64,000 nt of DNA from Zonotrichia leucophrys gambelii (Eukaryota > Chordata > Aves > Passeriformes > Passerellidae), in contig NC_088186.1 in assembly GCF_028769735.1 (NCBI RefSeq), positions 4,093,001-4,157,000 of the forward strand, read 5' to 3'. Numbering within the stretch: position 1 is the first letter of the stretch; every line of letters starts with the position of its first letter. The notes beneath the pieces were generated by a model. It was not told where the DNA came from. It worked only from the letters and a program-made list of their open reading frames with translations, and searched no databases. Of the stretch, positions 26,700-64,000 are shown piece after piece. Made by a program: the position numbers and the translations under genes.

Positions 26700-29600
26700 C
26701 AAGCCCAGGAACGAAATCGGCATCATCAGCCCCGGTCCCAGCCTGCCCCCACCTCGTGCTCATCCTCCCTGCCCTTGTGAGGGGTTCCTGCTGCTGCTGT
26801 GCCCCGTGTCCCTCCCAGCACAGAGAGCCAGGAGTGGGGACAGGTCAGTTTTGCAGTGTCCCCCATCCACGAGGCTGGGCCAGGTGTCCCTTTGGATTGG
26901 AGCAGAGTGATGGGTGTGCAGGAAGAGGTTCTGGTGAGACCCCGATGGGGTTTGGCAGCTCCTGGCAGTGTTTGTGTTGGTCCTTGGGCTCTGGCAGCCT
27001 CCCTGTTCAGCCAGGAGATCACATTTGGGGTGGAAATTTGCACTGGGATAGAATCAGCACTGAGGTTTTATTTGGGACCAGGAACGGGGCTGGAAAAGGC
27101 AGCAGGGCTGGGAGTGGGATTAGGATCAGGATTTGGATCAGCCATGCAGGGACAGGTTTGGGCTGGTGAGGATTGCTCTTCAATAAAGCACTTGCTTTCA
27201 AATAACCACAAGGATATCCCCAGATGAGACCAAATTCTTGATGATGTGCAAGATTTTGGGGGGTATTTGATGGAACCTCCCAGAGCAGGTTCTGTATAGT
27301 GCCATGCCCAGCCCTGGGGACAGATATGTCACTCCTAGGCCACACTTGGGGCTCCCAGCAGCTACAGATGCACTGCTACTCATGTTCTAATGACACTAAA
27401 ATTATTATTGCTATTATTACTATTCATGTCATTGTTTTATTAAGTTGTTTCAGAGCTAGACTCCCCAAGGCAGAAATGTGCCCCATTCTGCCCATATGTG
27501 GTGTCCCTCCCACATCACCAGACCCTGGACAGGTGGGGCTCCAAGGATTTTTCTGTGGCTCCCAGCACAGACAGAAAATCCTGTGCACAGACCATGGAGC
27601 AGCGCACACTCCTTCCCTCTGTGTGCTGCCCTTAAATCTCGATTTCCCAACTGCTCCTGTTCACAAACACCCAGCCAAGAGCAGACCCCCGATGCCAGCT
27701 GCATTCACAGCCACCTCCTCACAAGCCTCAGCCACAACCCAGGGCTGGATTTAGGGCTGTGGCAGCTTTGGGAGCTGCTGTCAATCCCACCCTGCTGGGC
27801 ACTGCTGGGCTCTCCTGGTTCCTGTCAGCGGTGCAGGTTTGGCCCTGGGGCCAAGGGCAGGGCTGACCCAGGGAAGGTGTTCCCTTCCCTGCAGAGCTCT
27901 GACGGTGACTAACAAGGGTTTATCCAGAGATATCTGCACAGCCCGGTGTCCTGGAAGGCTCTGGCAGAGGGAGGAACCGCTCCTGAAGGTTGGCTGGGTG
28001 CAGGGTGAGGCCGTGCCCAGCTGGCACAGCGAGGGATGCTCGGGTGACCCAACGAGAGCAGGAGGGACAGGAGGGCTCGGTGGGGCACGGGGGGCACGGG
28101 CGGGCGGGAGCAGCCGCTGCAGCGGCGGAGGGAGCCCCGTTACCGGTGGGTGTCACTGCAGGACAAGGAGCGGGGCCGGGATCGCTGCTCGCGGCTCGGA
28201 CGGGGCAGGGTTGGGACTGGGGGTGCCAGGACAGGGGTGCCCTGTGCTGCCCATCCCAGCAGCGACACCGGGGACATTGGGGCACAATGTCCAGCGTTTC
28301 ATTGTCAGATCTGTCTCTGAGCTGCACTGAGAGGTGTTTTCTGAACACACTTTGTTGATTTGTTGGATGATTTTCGGGTTTCCGATCTCTTTGCTGTTTC
28401 CTGTCCGGACCAGCAGCTCTGCAGGGCTTTGGTTTGGTTCACACCGTTCTGTGCCAGCCCTCCCCAGCCCGGCAGGACTCTCTGGAGGTGTCTCCTTCCC
28501 TGAGCACACCCCAGGGATGCTGGGGCTGGCCTGAGAGCTGGATGTGGCTCCCAGCAGGCAGAAGGACAAACCTCGTGCCTGGGTTTCTCATAAACAGTGT
28601 CATTTTTAGCAAGACAAGTCATTTAAGGCCCAGCTCCCTCCCTCCCTGGGGAGGTGGGAAAGGCCTTTGGTTATAATCCACCTCTGCCAGCTTGGCAAGC
28701 CCCGCTGTTATCCTCCTCGTTATTTTAGATGGGTTTTATTTAGAGGCCTGTACTAAAAAGAAACAACATGTAGCAGGGTTTTCCCGGTGTGGAGCAGGTG
28801 ATTTTGTTCCTCCCTCAGCTCAGGTGTGGGCAGGGTGGAGTTTGTTACAGCTCCTGCCTTATAAAAGGGCAGGTTGAGGTCCAAGCTGGAAATGCTGGAG
28901 CAGCTCCTGGGGAGCCTTCATTGTCCTGAGAGGTAAAAAACCCAAACTGCCCTTGTAATTTACTTGTTGTTTCATCTTGAGCAATGCAAGAACTCTTCTC
29001 TTTGAGGTTTGGGGTTAAAGGTTTGGCTGGAACTCTGAGGGCCAATGGGCCCTGAGCTCAGTGTGGGTTTTTCCTGTCTTTTGGCTGCTGGTGGCTTTAT
29101 GTAGGGCTGGGCTAATTCCAGTGCCAATGTATGGGGGGCAAAACCATGCTGGCACATCCACCTGAGCTCAGGATGCATTTGGGGCTGCCCAGCACAGCAG
29201 ATGTCACCTCCCAGAGCTCTGGGGTGAACACTCCTGAGCTCTCCAATGCCAATGGGAGAGAGAATATGAAAAGTGGGAGATAATTTGGCTTAAAAAGCTG
29301 GTAAGCTCTGAGCTGTAATGGTAGATGTGAGAAGCAGACTGTGTAAGAGATATCAATTATTCCTTTAGTAATAATGGAGATCCACATTTAAATGATGGCA
29401 CTTTTAACCAGGTGGATTCCAAATGTGCTGGTTCCTCTCTCAGCCTGTGGGTTTGGGTGCTGTGATGCTGAGTTGGTGCTGGGAGAGTTTGGGTTTGTTC
29501 AGTGAGGGCTTGGAGAGGCTCAGCCCTGGGGGCTCCAGGCTCCAGCAGCTGCTGGGGATGAGAGTGGAGCTGCCTGGAGCCACCTTAAAGCAGAGCTTTG

Positions 29601-29921
29601 CCTGTGCTGAGGCCCAGCTTGGCAGAGCACTCAAAGCAGGTGTTTGAATTCCTTCACACAGGCAATGGCTTTGCTGAATCAGGCACTGATGGGAAGCGTT
29701 TTTGGCAAAGAAATGAGGCCTGATGAGACATTACAGATTTGATATCAGCTAGGATATGGCTGCATCCAATCTATTTGTCCAGAGGCAGCAGGGAAGGAGC
29801 CTGTCCTGCCTCCCTGTGGGGCTGTGCTGGTGTGAGCACTGAGCACCATCAGGATTGAGCTGTGCACCTGACACAAAGCAATGAACAGGCTCAGACAGAA
29901 TCGTTCCTTTTATATTTATGA
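26700..29921. other. Intergenic DNA between BARHL1 promoter and CFAP77 3' end
   Basis: About 3.2 kb of mixed composition. It includes a small ATT-rich patch near 27400-27425 and a GC-richer patch near 28000-28220. Open frames here lack recognisable domains. No exon or repeat family was identified with confidence. Confidence 0.45.
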
Positions 29922-29927
29922 TTTATT
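29922..29927 (-). terminator. CFAP77: Poly(A) signal AATAAA of CFAP77
   Basis: TTTATT on the plus strand gives AATAAA on the minus strand, about 140 bases past the CFAP77 stop codon, in an AT-rich context. It is the nearest canonical hexamer downstream. Confidence 0.55.
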
Positions 29928-30065
29928 TGGCTATATCTGCATTAGCATAACTGTAAAACCTGAGAGAAAGTCTATTCCTTGTGGAATCCTGGGGTCCAAG
30001 GGCTGAGCCCAGCACCATCCTTGTTCTGGGGGCCCTCTGGGGAAGGGGCAGCTCACAGCAGCTCC
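29928..30065 (-). other. CFAP77: CFAP77 3' untranslated region
   Basis: A short 3'UTR between the stop codon at 30068-30066 and the AATAAA at 29927-29922. Its first bases still show traces of the longer ancestral reading frame (see the finding on the early stop). Confidence 0.5.
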
Positions 30066-55810
<25,745 letters not shown>

Positions 55811-57059
55811 TCAATAGATATGGATTTGAAATCTTCTTGTTTGGTTAATCTCTCCTTTGGTGGGGATGCCCAGCTGAGGTGTCTGCAGCTGGTCTTAACT
55901 TTACTTTGAATTATTTCATTTCCAAATTGTGCATCCTCCCAAAAAACTGACAAGCTTCCCCAGGCACAATCACATGGCTGCTCCTGTCTGGGAATAATCA
56001 AGACACAAAGCATGCTGGAGGAGGAGAAGGGGGATGAAGAAGAGAGAGCAGAGTGAGGGTTAATAACCCCTGTCCAGAACAGGCACCCTGCCAGAGGACT
56101 GTATTGAGGTCTCTAAAATGTGCTTGTGATTCCACTGAATTTTACACTTCACACTCTAAAGGAGGTGTGGCATTTCCACTGCTTTCAGAAGCACAATTTC
56201 CCCAGAAAATGAATTTTTGGGACCTGCCCTGTCTGAAACTGCAGCTCATTTGTTGCAAACAGCCCTTTCTAAAAACCATCAACCCAGGGATGTGATGCAA
56301 GCACGGCTGCATTTCCTCACATCCCTCCTGTGAGCCAGGAGCACAGGGAGGGACTGTCCCCTGTCCAGTATGAGGGGACTGAGTGGGGTTTTAGTGCCAC
56401 CGGGGCTGCAGTGGCAGTGACAAACCCTGTGTGCACTCTGTGTGTGCCAGGAGCTCATGCAAAGCTCTGCCAGCTGGGATAAAGGAGCTTTCACTGCTGA
56501 TCTGCTCCTCCTGTATTTACAGCTATTTTTAGGGTGGTTGTGCAAGGGAAATGGTGGAATGTTCCTCAGAAGCATGAGAAAAGGTGTTTTCCTGGGATCA
56601 CCTTCTGATAATGGATCAGGGAAGTGAGGTCAGAAATCTGCTGTGGTGGCAAAGGTGTGTCAGATGGGAGAAAAATCACTGAGAAACTGCAGGGCAGGAG
56701 AGAGGTTTGTAACCTGTGGCAAAGCTGCTTCCAGACCCTCGAGTGCAGAACTCTGAAATTACATTTAAATTTATTTATTTAAAGAGTCCCTTCTGCAGAG
56801 CACCTGAAGTTAACACAGTTGGGTGTTTACTCCATCACAAAATGAGTGCATGCTGTTTCTTTTTATGATCAGGTGGCATTTTACAGTCACTTTGCACTGA
56901 ATAAATAAAGCTGAAGGTGCTGGATAATTAATTAAAAAAAAAATCTGGTCCAATATGTTGAACATGGGGAGAATCTGTGCCTGAAGAAAAATCAATGAGC
57001 TCACAAGACTCTGGTTGCCTGCCAACATTTTTTACCTACAAAAGCAAAGAAGGGGAAGG

Positions 57060-57500
57060 ATGTAGCAGGAATGAATCCCGCTCAGTGTAATCCACAATTA
57101 CAGCCTTTCTCATTCATAAATTAGCAAAATGCTTCTTCCAGCTCATGGGCTGGTTTCATTTGTTTGTCCTGAGGCATTATAGGTGTGCTCTGTCATAAAG
57201 CAGAGGGGAAACTGAGCCAGAGTTGATGCAGAAGGTCTTTTATTTTTTCCTTTCTCCCCCAGTTCCAGCACTGTTCCCTGTGTTCAGGTTTAGCCTGTCA
57301 CAAAGCTGCTTGGCTGGAATACAGATCTGTCTGACAGCTGTGCCCATCAGCAGACAACTTCATTAAACCTCATTAAGATGTCATTTCTCTGCCTTATTTC
57401 CCACCTCTTGGCTCTAATTAAAACCGTCTCTCTCTGCATCCCAGGCGGTCCTAATTTTCTCTGGGTACCTTCTGCAAGTTTTCTCCCTTTACGACCTCGG
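57060..57500. promoter_or_regulatory. Candidate regulatory region
   Basis: Sites include GTAATCCACAATTACAGCC, TTCATAAATTAGC, CTTCATTAAACCTCATTAAG, GGCTCTAATTAAAACCG and GGTCCTAATTTTC. CpGs are retained in the second half (CCGTCTC, GGCGGTCC, TACGACCTCGG). No coding or repeat signature was seen. Confidence 0.33.
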
Positions 57501-58369
57501 TGAGGAAAATCCAGCATCCTAAATGCTGTTTATCCAGCCAGTTTGGAAAAGACAGCTCTAGACCTTATCCTGAAGCATTCCCAGAGCACCCAGCAGAGAT
57601 CAACACCTCTCAGGGCTGTTAGAAATGATCACTGAGGCTTTGTTTGCTCTCTCAAACTGTCTTAAGGGCTTGGCTGATGCATCCTTTCCCCCTGGACATG
57701 ATAATTTCCCTGGTGTGTCTGGGCTGGGTTTGGAGGGTGCCATGCTCCCACTGGTCATGGTGCAGTGCTGGGGGTGTTTGATCAGTGGGGATCCCTTGGT
57801 TGGCTGAAAAATCAGTGTTGTTGGGTGTACTGAGTTATTCTGAGCTTTTGCCAGGTAGTTTCTGATCTCTGCAGCCCTGGGCTTGAACCTGGATTTGTAT
57901 TTAAGGGTTGGAAAATGTTTGCTGTGGAGGAAGAGGAAGGCTCTGAAAGGGGTCTGTTTCTAGAAGTGGAGGCATTGCAAAGGTTTAAAGAAGTGCAAAA
58001 TTTTCAAGGATTCCAGGTTTTGTTGCAAGACTTATTTGTGCTCTGTCCCCTGGTGTTCATGGCCCAGCAAAACACATTGCATCAATTTTCTGAAGATGAC
58101 TGAGAGAGCTGGGGGACATGTCCACACAGAGAGGTCCAGAAAGAGACTGAGATGCGGATTTTTAATCCCTGCCTCCACAGCTTTCCCTGGGAGGGGCTGC
58201 TGGGCAAATCCCTGAATCCTCTGAGTGCTCCGACTCAGCCCCGTCCCCTCCTCTCTGGCTCTGCCCTGTGGACACCTGCAAACTCTGTGCTGGTGCATTT
58301 TCAGCCTGCCAGGCCCTGCCTCCTTCCCACCTTCTGTTCCCCTTTTCATTACACCCCCTTGTACAGTAA

Positions 58370-58600
58370 AGCCTCCCGTCACGCTGCCATTACTATTATT
58401 ATTGCAGATTTACTGCACTTGCAGAGTGAAGTGATTGCAGTGACAAGGCCCAGCATTTTTCCCTCCTTCCCCCCACGACAGCTTGAAATCAAGCCCTTCA
58501 TTTGCATTTACATGATCTTGCTGTGCAGCTTATGAGATCGGGAGATTTATTTGCTACTTAGCTTGATGTTTGATTACACTCTAAGAAGGCAGTGAGCTAC
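58370..58600. promoter_or_regulatory. Candidate regulatory element
   Basis: An AT-rich block with GCCATTACTATTATTATTGC, TTCATTTGCATTTACATG (octamer-like ATTTGCAT), GCTTATGAGATCGGG and GTTTGATTACAC. It is non-repetitive and non-coding. Confidence 0.35.
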
Positions 58601-60419
58601 AAAGTGCAGGGATACATCAGAACTGAGCTACTGAAAGCCTCTGGGGGACAGTAACTCAACATCAGGTTTAGGTAGATGAGAAAGGGAATGTTCAGTGTTT
58701 TGAGAAAGGCAAATTTGATGAGATTTTTTTTTAAAGGTGGAAGGAAAAACTTAGCTTTTTTTTTTTTTTTTGTGGTGAGAAAGTAAAACAAGAATGTTGT
58801 TATAAAAACACACCTGAAAAATCTGGGTTTGTTAGTGCAAAAGAAATCCTAGCAGGGGCTGGTGGCTGCTGGGCTGCCTGGTGCCAACTGCTTGTAACTT
58901 CCACTCCCAAGAAGATTATTAATAATAAGTTGGCAGTTGTCTTCGAAGCTTTTCATAAGCATTAAAGGTCAGAGCCAAAGGAAGTTTTGCTTGATGGACA
59001 ACCACAAGATCTGTCCCTGATTTATTAAGCTTCAAAGCATGCCACTGATCATTAATACTCTGTAATAAAGGGGAAACTGAGGCAGGGAATCAGTGTGCCC
59101 ATGCAGGACAGCAAAGGGAATGGAGTTTGGACTGGGGAGAGAAGTGAGTGAGATCAAATCATTCTGGTCTTCTATAAGAAGAATCTTTCTCTTTCCAGAG
59201 AAAAGGGTGATGGTTGGGCAAACTGCTGCCCTTGGAGCCAGAAATGGCAAAGCTCAAGGATCTGGCTGTGAGTTTAACTCCTTTCGTTACAAACACTCCA
59301 GACAGATCAGCCAGAGTACATCCACAAGTGCAATCTCCACTAACCTGTGCTCCTCACTGACCTGCCCTGGGAGCTCCAGCCTTATTAGACACCAACCTTT
59401 GAGTGTCAGGTGTGGAACTGAACCATTTTCCCCTCTAGAAGCCGTGTTTTGTGTAAGGCCAGCAGCAGAGCTGTCCCCCTTTGCTGGTTAGAGAGGACAA
59501 TGAGAGAAGACAGGCAGCCCTTCCAGCCCATATTCTCCTTACACAGCCCCTTGCACTGTTCTCTTGCCATTTTCTTTCTCCCAAAAAAGCAGGAACGCCA
59601 ACAAGCAAGGGCCACACACAGAGTCAGACACAGAAACCCCAGTCCAGGCAGCACCCACTGTCTGATACACTCACTGCACTTTCCAACTGTTTGCACTTAG
59701 CTTTTAGTCTTGAAAATTGCCATGAGATATGCTATAACAATTAATCATTAAAGACTTAAGAAAGAGTATACCCCATTACATAAAAGACTCCAGTGATGAT
59801 CTTTATCCAACTTGTAAAATGGGCAGACTTGATGCCACTGAATAATTTCCCTCTCATCTGCACAAAATCATGAATGCAAGTCAGACTTTGAACCTGAAGT
59901 GAACACTGCGAGACCAGCTTATAATTACCAAAACTGAAAAAAAGAACAGCGTTTTCTAATGAATGACAAGCCACTAGGTGGAAATCTAATTTGGTCTAAT
60001 TAAGCAGCCTTTGTGAGGATTTGTCTTTAGATGAAAAGAAGGAGCCAAAGAGATCTAAATGCAAATGAACTCTATCATTTTGGTTTTAAAGGGCCAGGCA
60101 GATATGAAAGTATTTGTGTACACAATCTTCATGGGTGTATTCACCTTCTAGTTTTCCACTGAAAAATTCTGTTTGCCCCAAAATTCTGAGACTCTGAATA
60201 TTAGTCACTGTTTAGGGAGTTAGCAGGTAATGATAATGTAATGGAGTTAGCAGTACAGCATTGCAACAGTTAAAACTGCAATTCTCTGTAACAAGAGTGC
60301 TGTTCGAAAATGGCTTTAGAAAAAAAAAAATTAAAAAGAGATTTTTTTGCTAAGGAGTCATCTCCCAGCTCTGCCACTGTGGATGTGTGGCACTGTATAA
60401 CTCTCAGGTCTTCGGGGGC

Positions 60420-60730
60420 ACCTGCTGGACCCTGAGCTCCTGCTCAGCTCCTCGGTGTCAGGATGAATTACTTCAGCATTGATAAATCACCAACACCTTG
60501 CCCAGTTGTGCTATTTCTGCTGATTCTGCCGACAGTCTCCACGCTGGGAGCAGCCAGGCCAGGTACAGCCCCAAAGGCTGAGGCTCACCGAGGTGTTTGA
60601 CTCTAATTGAGATGGAAATATTGAAAACGATCTTCTCCTGCTCTATTAAATCTGCTCCTGACTTTCAGATAAATTTGTGTCTGTGTAAGGTTTTTGTGCC
60701 AGCGCTGAAGGTCAAAGCAGCACATGTGTT
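60420..60730. promoter_or_regulatory. Candidate regulatory element
   Basis: Contains ATGAATTACTTCAGC, ATTGATAAATCACC, GACTCTAATTGAGATGG, GAAAACGATC, and retained CpGs (GCCGACAG, CCACGCTGG, CACCGAGG, CCAGCGCTG). Evidence is motif content only. Confidence 0.3.
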
Positions 60731-63700
60731 TCTGTGGAGGGTGTCACAGCTTGTGAAGTTCACATCAGCCCTTGCCTGCTCTCAGGCCTGAGGAAGAAAC
60801 GTGGGCTGTAGTCAGAAGACAAAGCCCTTGGCAGGAGGGATGGGTTATTCAGGCTAAATGAACGTGCAGGTTACAGCTGCTGCTGAGTGAGGTCTCACCT
60901 GGGCCTGATTTTTCTTGAGTTACAACCATCATTCACCTCTGAGAGACAGAATGGGCCTGGGATAGATTTGAGGACATGTAGGGACAATGGCAGCGAGGTT
61001 TGGGACAGCATGGGGGGCTCCTGGAGCAGCTGGATGGAGAAGGACCTTGCTGAGTCCTTGTTCTCCCTACAAGAAACATCAGTGGGAATATGGAGGCATG
61101 GATGGACAGATCAGTGTGGGAAAAACAGGAAAATAATTCTGTCTTTGATGTGGCAGCAGATTTGGAAGCTCAGGGTATAATGTGGGCAGAATAGCACACA
61201 GCAGCGTGGCAAAAAAAAATAAAAGCAACTTTGCCATGTTTGCTGTTGGCTTCCCAGAGAAAAGTGGGAAAGGGTGTAGTGGGGTTGTCACTTCCCAGAG
61301 ATGCACAGCCCTGGAGATACCTGCTGTGCTGCAAACCCTGAAGTCAAATTCTGCCAGGAAATGCTGTTGCTCAATGCCTGGCTTCAATGAGGACACTGAG
61401 TTTTGGCTGAGAGAGGGGTATGGGCTGCCTGAGAGTGAGAGAACATTCTCTAATTGTTAAAGAGAATGGACAATGGTGCTTTTTTTGGTTTGGTTTTTCT
61501 TTCCTTTTTTTTTTTAAGTTCAGTCCCCTTTCAGCACTTATGACCTTCTCTTTGTGTTTCATCCTTAATAATATCTGTTCTTTGAACCTCCCCATCTGCT
61601 ACTTCAAGAAAAATCCCTTTATGTTCCCAAGACCAGATGTTGGCCCAGATTATGTCCAGAGCAACTCAGCTCAGTGAAGCTGCTCCTTACACCATGCAAC
61701 TCCCTGCTGCTGCTCCAACTCCATACAGATAGTTTTTATTTGACTCCCCTGCTTTTATATGGGTGCAATAGAACATACTAAGCTAAGGGCTGCCAGTATA
61801 ATCTTCATATAAGTCACACTGACATTAAAGGAGTGGAATTCAAGTGAGAATTTGACTGTGGGCCTTTCAGAGCAGACTGGATGTGACATTTCCTATATAG
61901 TAAAATAGTTCCCCAGCAGCACAGACCTCTGATTCTTAGGCCAAATTAAATCCCTGGCTGCAAATGAGATACTGGCTGCCTTGAGAGCTACCTGTTATTT
62001 CACAGCAGAATTTGTCTGAAGTCAATACACTTGTGGTACCTCCTAGAAGAAAATTCAAATATTTTAGATGAGGAGGCAACTTGTTAAATTCAGGCTGAAC
62101 CTCTGGTTCAGGAATCTCTCGGCTTTCACTCAAGGAGAAACTCTAATCTCTGATCAAAGATGCAGGAACTTACCAACTTCAGTCACCTCATGTACAGAAT
62201 AATCTCCATTTTCATTAGAGAATAGATAAAGTTTTTGCTGTTAAAAAAGGATGCTGTTTCTTTAATGTAATAAAACCTCAGCAGGACAGAACGTCTTTAC
62301 TAGACTATCCCTCACTATTCCCACAAGAAATCAAATATAATCCTATTTAAGAAGCTTTAAATAATTTTGAGCTTTCATATTGACTTATTAAAATGCAGCT
62401 TAAAAAATGCCTTCCTTGCAATCCCTTTACAAGGGTCAGGGATATAAAATTTGAAGAAATATGATTAGTAGATCAGTTGGAAAGATATGCGGCAGCTTCC
62501 AATTTTATTATTTAAAACTCCCTTTAGGAAGAAAAGGTGATTCTGTAAAAAAAGTGGCACCATCTCCCTGAAGGAATCCAGTCCTGGGGCTTCCAGTCCT
62601 GTCTCCTGCATTCAGAATTCAAGACTTGTGCCAGGTTTTTCTTAGACCTGAAGAGCCCTTGCAGCTGGGATAGGAGAGCTGCATTCTGTGTGCTCCTAGC
62701 CCAGAGAAATGGAGGCTTATCAGACTCAGGCACAGAATAATCCAGGAGCACCTGTGGCCATTCCTGCCTGCTTCAGAAGACAAAGTGATAACAGAGATGC
62801 AAATATGCCCCAGAGGACAGAGCACAGGTACAGTTTGGCCCCCAGAGCCTTTCCTTTAGCACCTGCAGACTCGGAGACATGAAGAGCTGTAAACTTTCAG
62901 ATGTTGGTTGGAGTGGGATCAGCCCCTTTTTCACTTTCTAAACACTATGTGATGGAATAGAATAGAAAATTATGGGATGAAACAAGGCTCCTGCTGTGCT
63001 GACTGGAACTCTCTGCAGGGTGAGCTGTGTCTCCAAGCAGCAGCTGCACACTCCACCTGAATCCTGAGGGGTCCAGGCAGAAATCTTCCTCCAGCACATC
63101 TCAGTCCAGTTGCCCACGTTCATCCCTGTTGAGTTCAGAGGAAGAGCAGTTCCCCTGGGATCAGCAGGGTTGTAGGGATGTAAATGATGAGACAATTTGA
63201 CCCCGCTCTTGAAGAATATTAAATACAGCAGACACTCAAATCGTGCTGTCAGTTGGGCACAACTCCCATTAAGCACCGAGGGCCTTGTGCTGATGCAAGG
63301 ACCTGCCCGAATCATTTGCTCTGTCCTACAGCAAAATGTATTCAAGCTGCTGAAATGTAACTGCAAAACCCAGGCAGCAAAATCACACCCTGCCCATTAC
63401 ACTTACAGCCAGCTGCTGTGAAATCCTAATGTGTCAGGCTTTCTCCAGGAAATAAGGGAACTAATAACTTTACTCCTGCCTAAGGCTGGACTTTGGTCAA
63501 GGCTGTCAAAGCTTCTATGATTTTCCAGTGTTTTTGAAAAAAAAAAAAATATCCATGATTTTTGACATTTTGTGTGTGTGAGCAAGGAGGGAGCTGAGAG
63601 AGCTGAACTTGCCAGAGCTGCAGTGCTCAACCTTGGGTGCTCTGCAGGACAAACACCAAAGGGTCCTGAGCCCGCTGGTGCCTGATTTCAGCTCCTGAGG

Positions 63701-63821
63701 ATCAGGGGCACTCAAACAGGGCTGACTCCTGCCCAGAGTTTTCTCCTGTGGCAGAAAAAGCAGCAGTGACACCAAAGGCAAGACCAGCAAGCACCGGAGA
63801 GAGCCTTAATCCTCCAAGAGC

Positions 63822-63936
63822 TGTCATGAGGTTTTTCCTGCTCCATCTTTGTAATTTTCTACATTTAGGACAATAAAAGGAGTTGTCATGAGGTTTTTCC
63901 CTGCCCTGTCAGTAATTTTCTACATTTAGGACAATA
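63822..63936 (+). repeat. Two-copy ~60-bp direct repeat
   Basis: TGTCATGAGGTTTTTCC, then GTAATTTTCTACATTTAGG, then ACAATAA occurs twice, at about 63822-63876 and 63884-63936, with a few differences in the middle. Confidence 0.9.
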
Positions 63937-64000
63937 ACTGTGAAACTGGGCTGAAATAGAATGGGGAGTTGCTACCAATGCTTAAAAACTCTCATTTTCT

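Noticed and set aside
25987..26910. 307-codon plus-strand open frame upstream of BARHL1
   Set aside because: It has the same GC-rich composition effect, no recognisable protein features, and spans the CpG island edge.
28000..28230. GC-rich patch as a possible last CFAP77 exon
   Set aside because: Its minus-strand translations do not match the expected HL-TFP---RQ-AL segment, which was found at 30134-30066 instead.

Overview
The window is vertebrate nuclear DNA, almost certainly from a bird. It carries short multi-exon genes with GT-AG introns, a GC/CpG-rich developmental gene, and truncated CR1-type LINE 3' ends, which are the dominant repeat of avian genomes. The gene order matches human 9q34.13 (DDX31, BARHL1, CFAP77). 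Nothing prokaryotic or viral was recognised. The species cannot be fixed from the sequence.

Layout. (1) About 1-13.7 kb, plus strand: the last three coding exons of DDX31, a DEAD-box RNA helicase of ribosome biogenesis, with its stop codon and poly(A) signal. (2) 13.7-18.3 kb: the gap between the convergent 3' ends of DDX31 and BARHL1. It holds AT-rich, homeodomain-site-rich blocks that look like 3' enhancers. (3) 18.3-25.6 kb, minus strand: complete BARHL1 in three coding exons (323 aa), a BarH-class homeodomain repressor, inside a very large CpG island (about 17.5-26.7 kb). (4) 26.7-29.9 kb: ordinary intergenic DNA. (5) 29.9-64 kb, minus strand: the 3' part of CFAP77, an axonemal protein gene. 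Five coding exons are visible (55546-55447, 54086-53864, 41189-41087, 39650-39555, 30134-30066). The N-terminal exons lie beyond the right edge.

The large CFAP77 introns, and to a lesser degree those of DDX31, contain many blocks of evenly AT-rich sequence dense in TAAT, ATGCAAAT and CAGCTG motifs. Together with BARHL1 this resembles a genomic regulatory block: a developmental target gene whose long-range enhancers sit inside bystander genes. Conservation could not be measured here.

The most unusual items are two tandem arrays that carry extra 3' splice sites in CFAP77. One is a six-unit array of about 155-187 bp that copies the start of a coding exon together with its splice acceptor. The other is a ~50-bp minisatellite next to another exon, in which each unit holds an acceptor-like sequence. 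Also notable are an early stop in the last CFAP77 exon, a perfect palindromic double octamer in a CFAP77 intron, and an unidentified 192-codon antisense reading frame inside a DDX31 intron.
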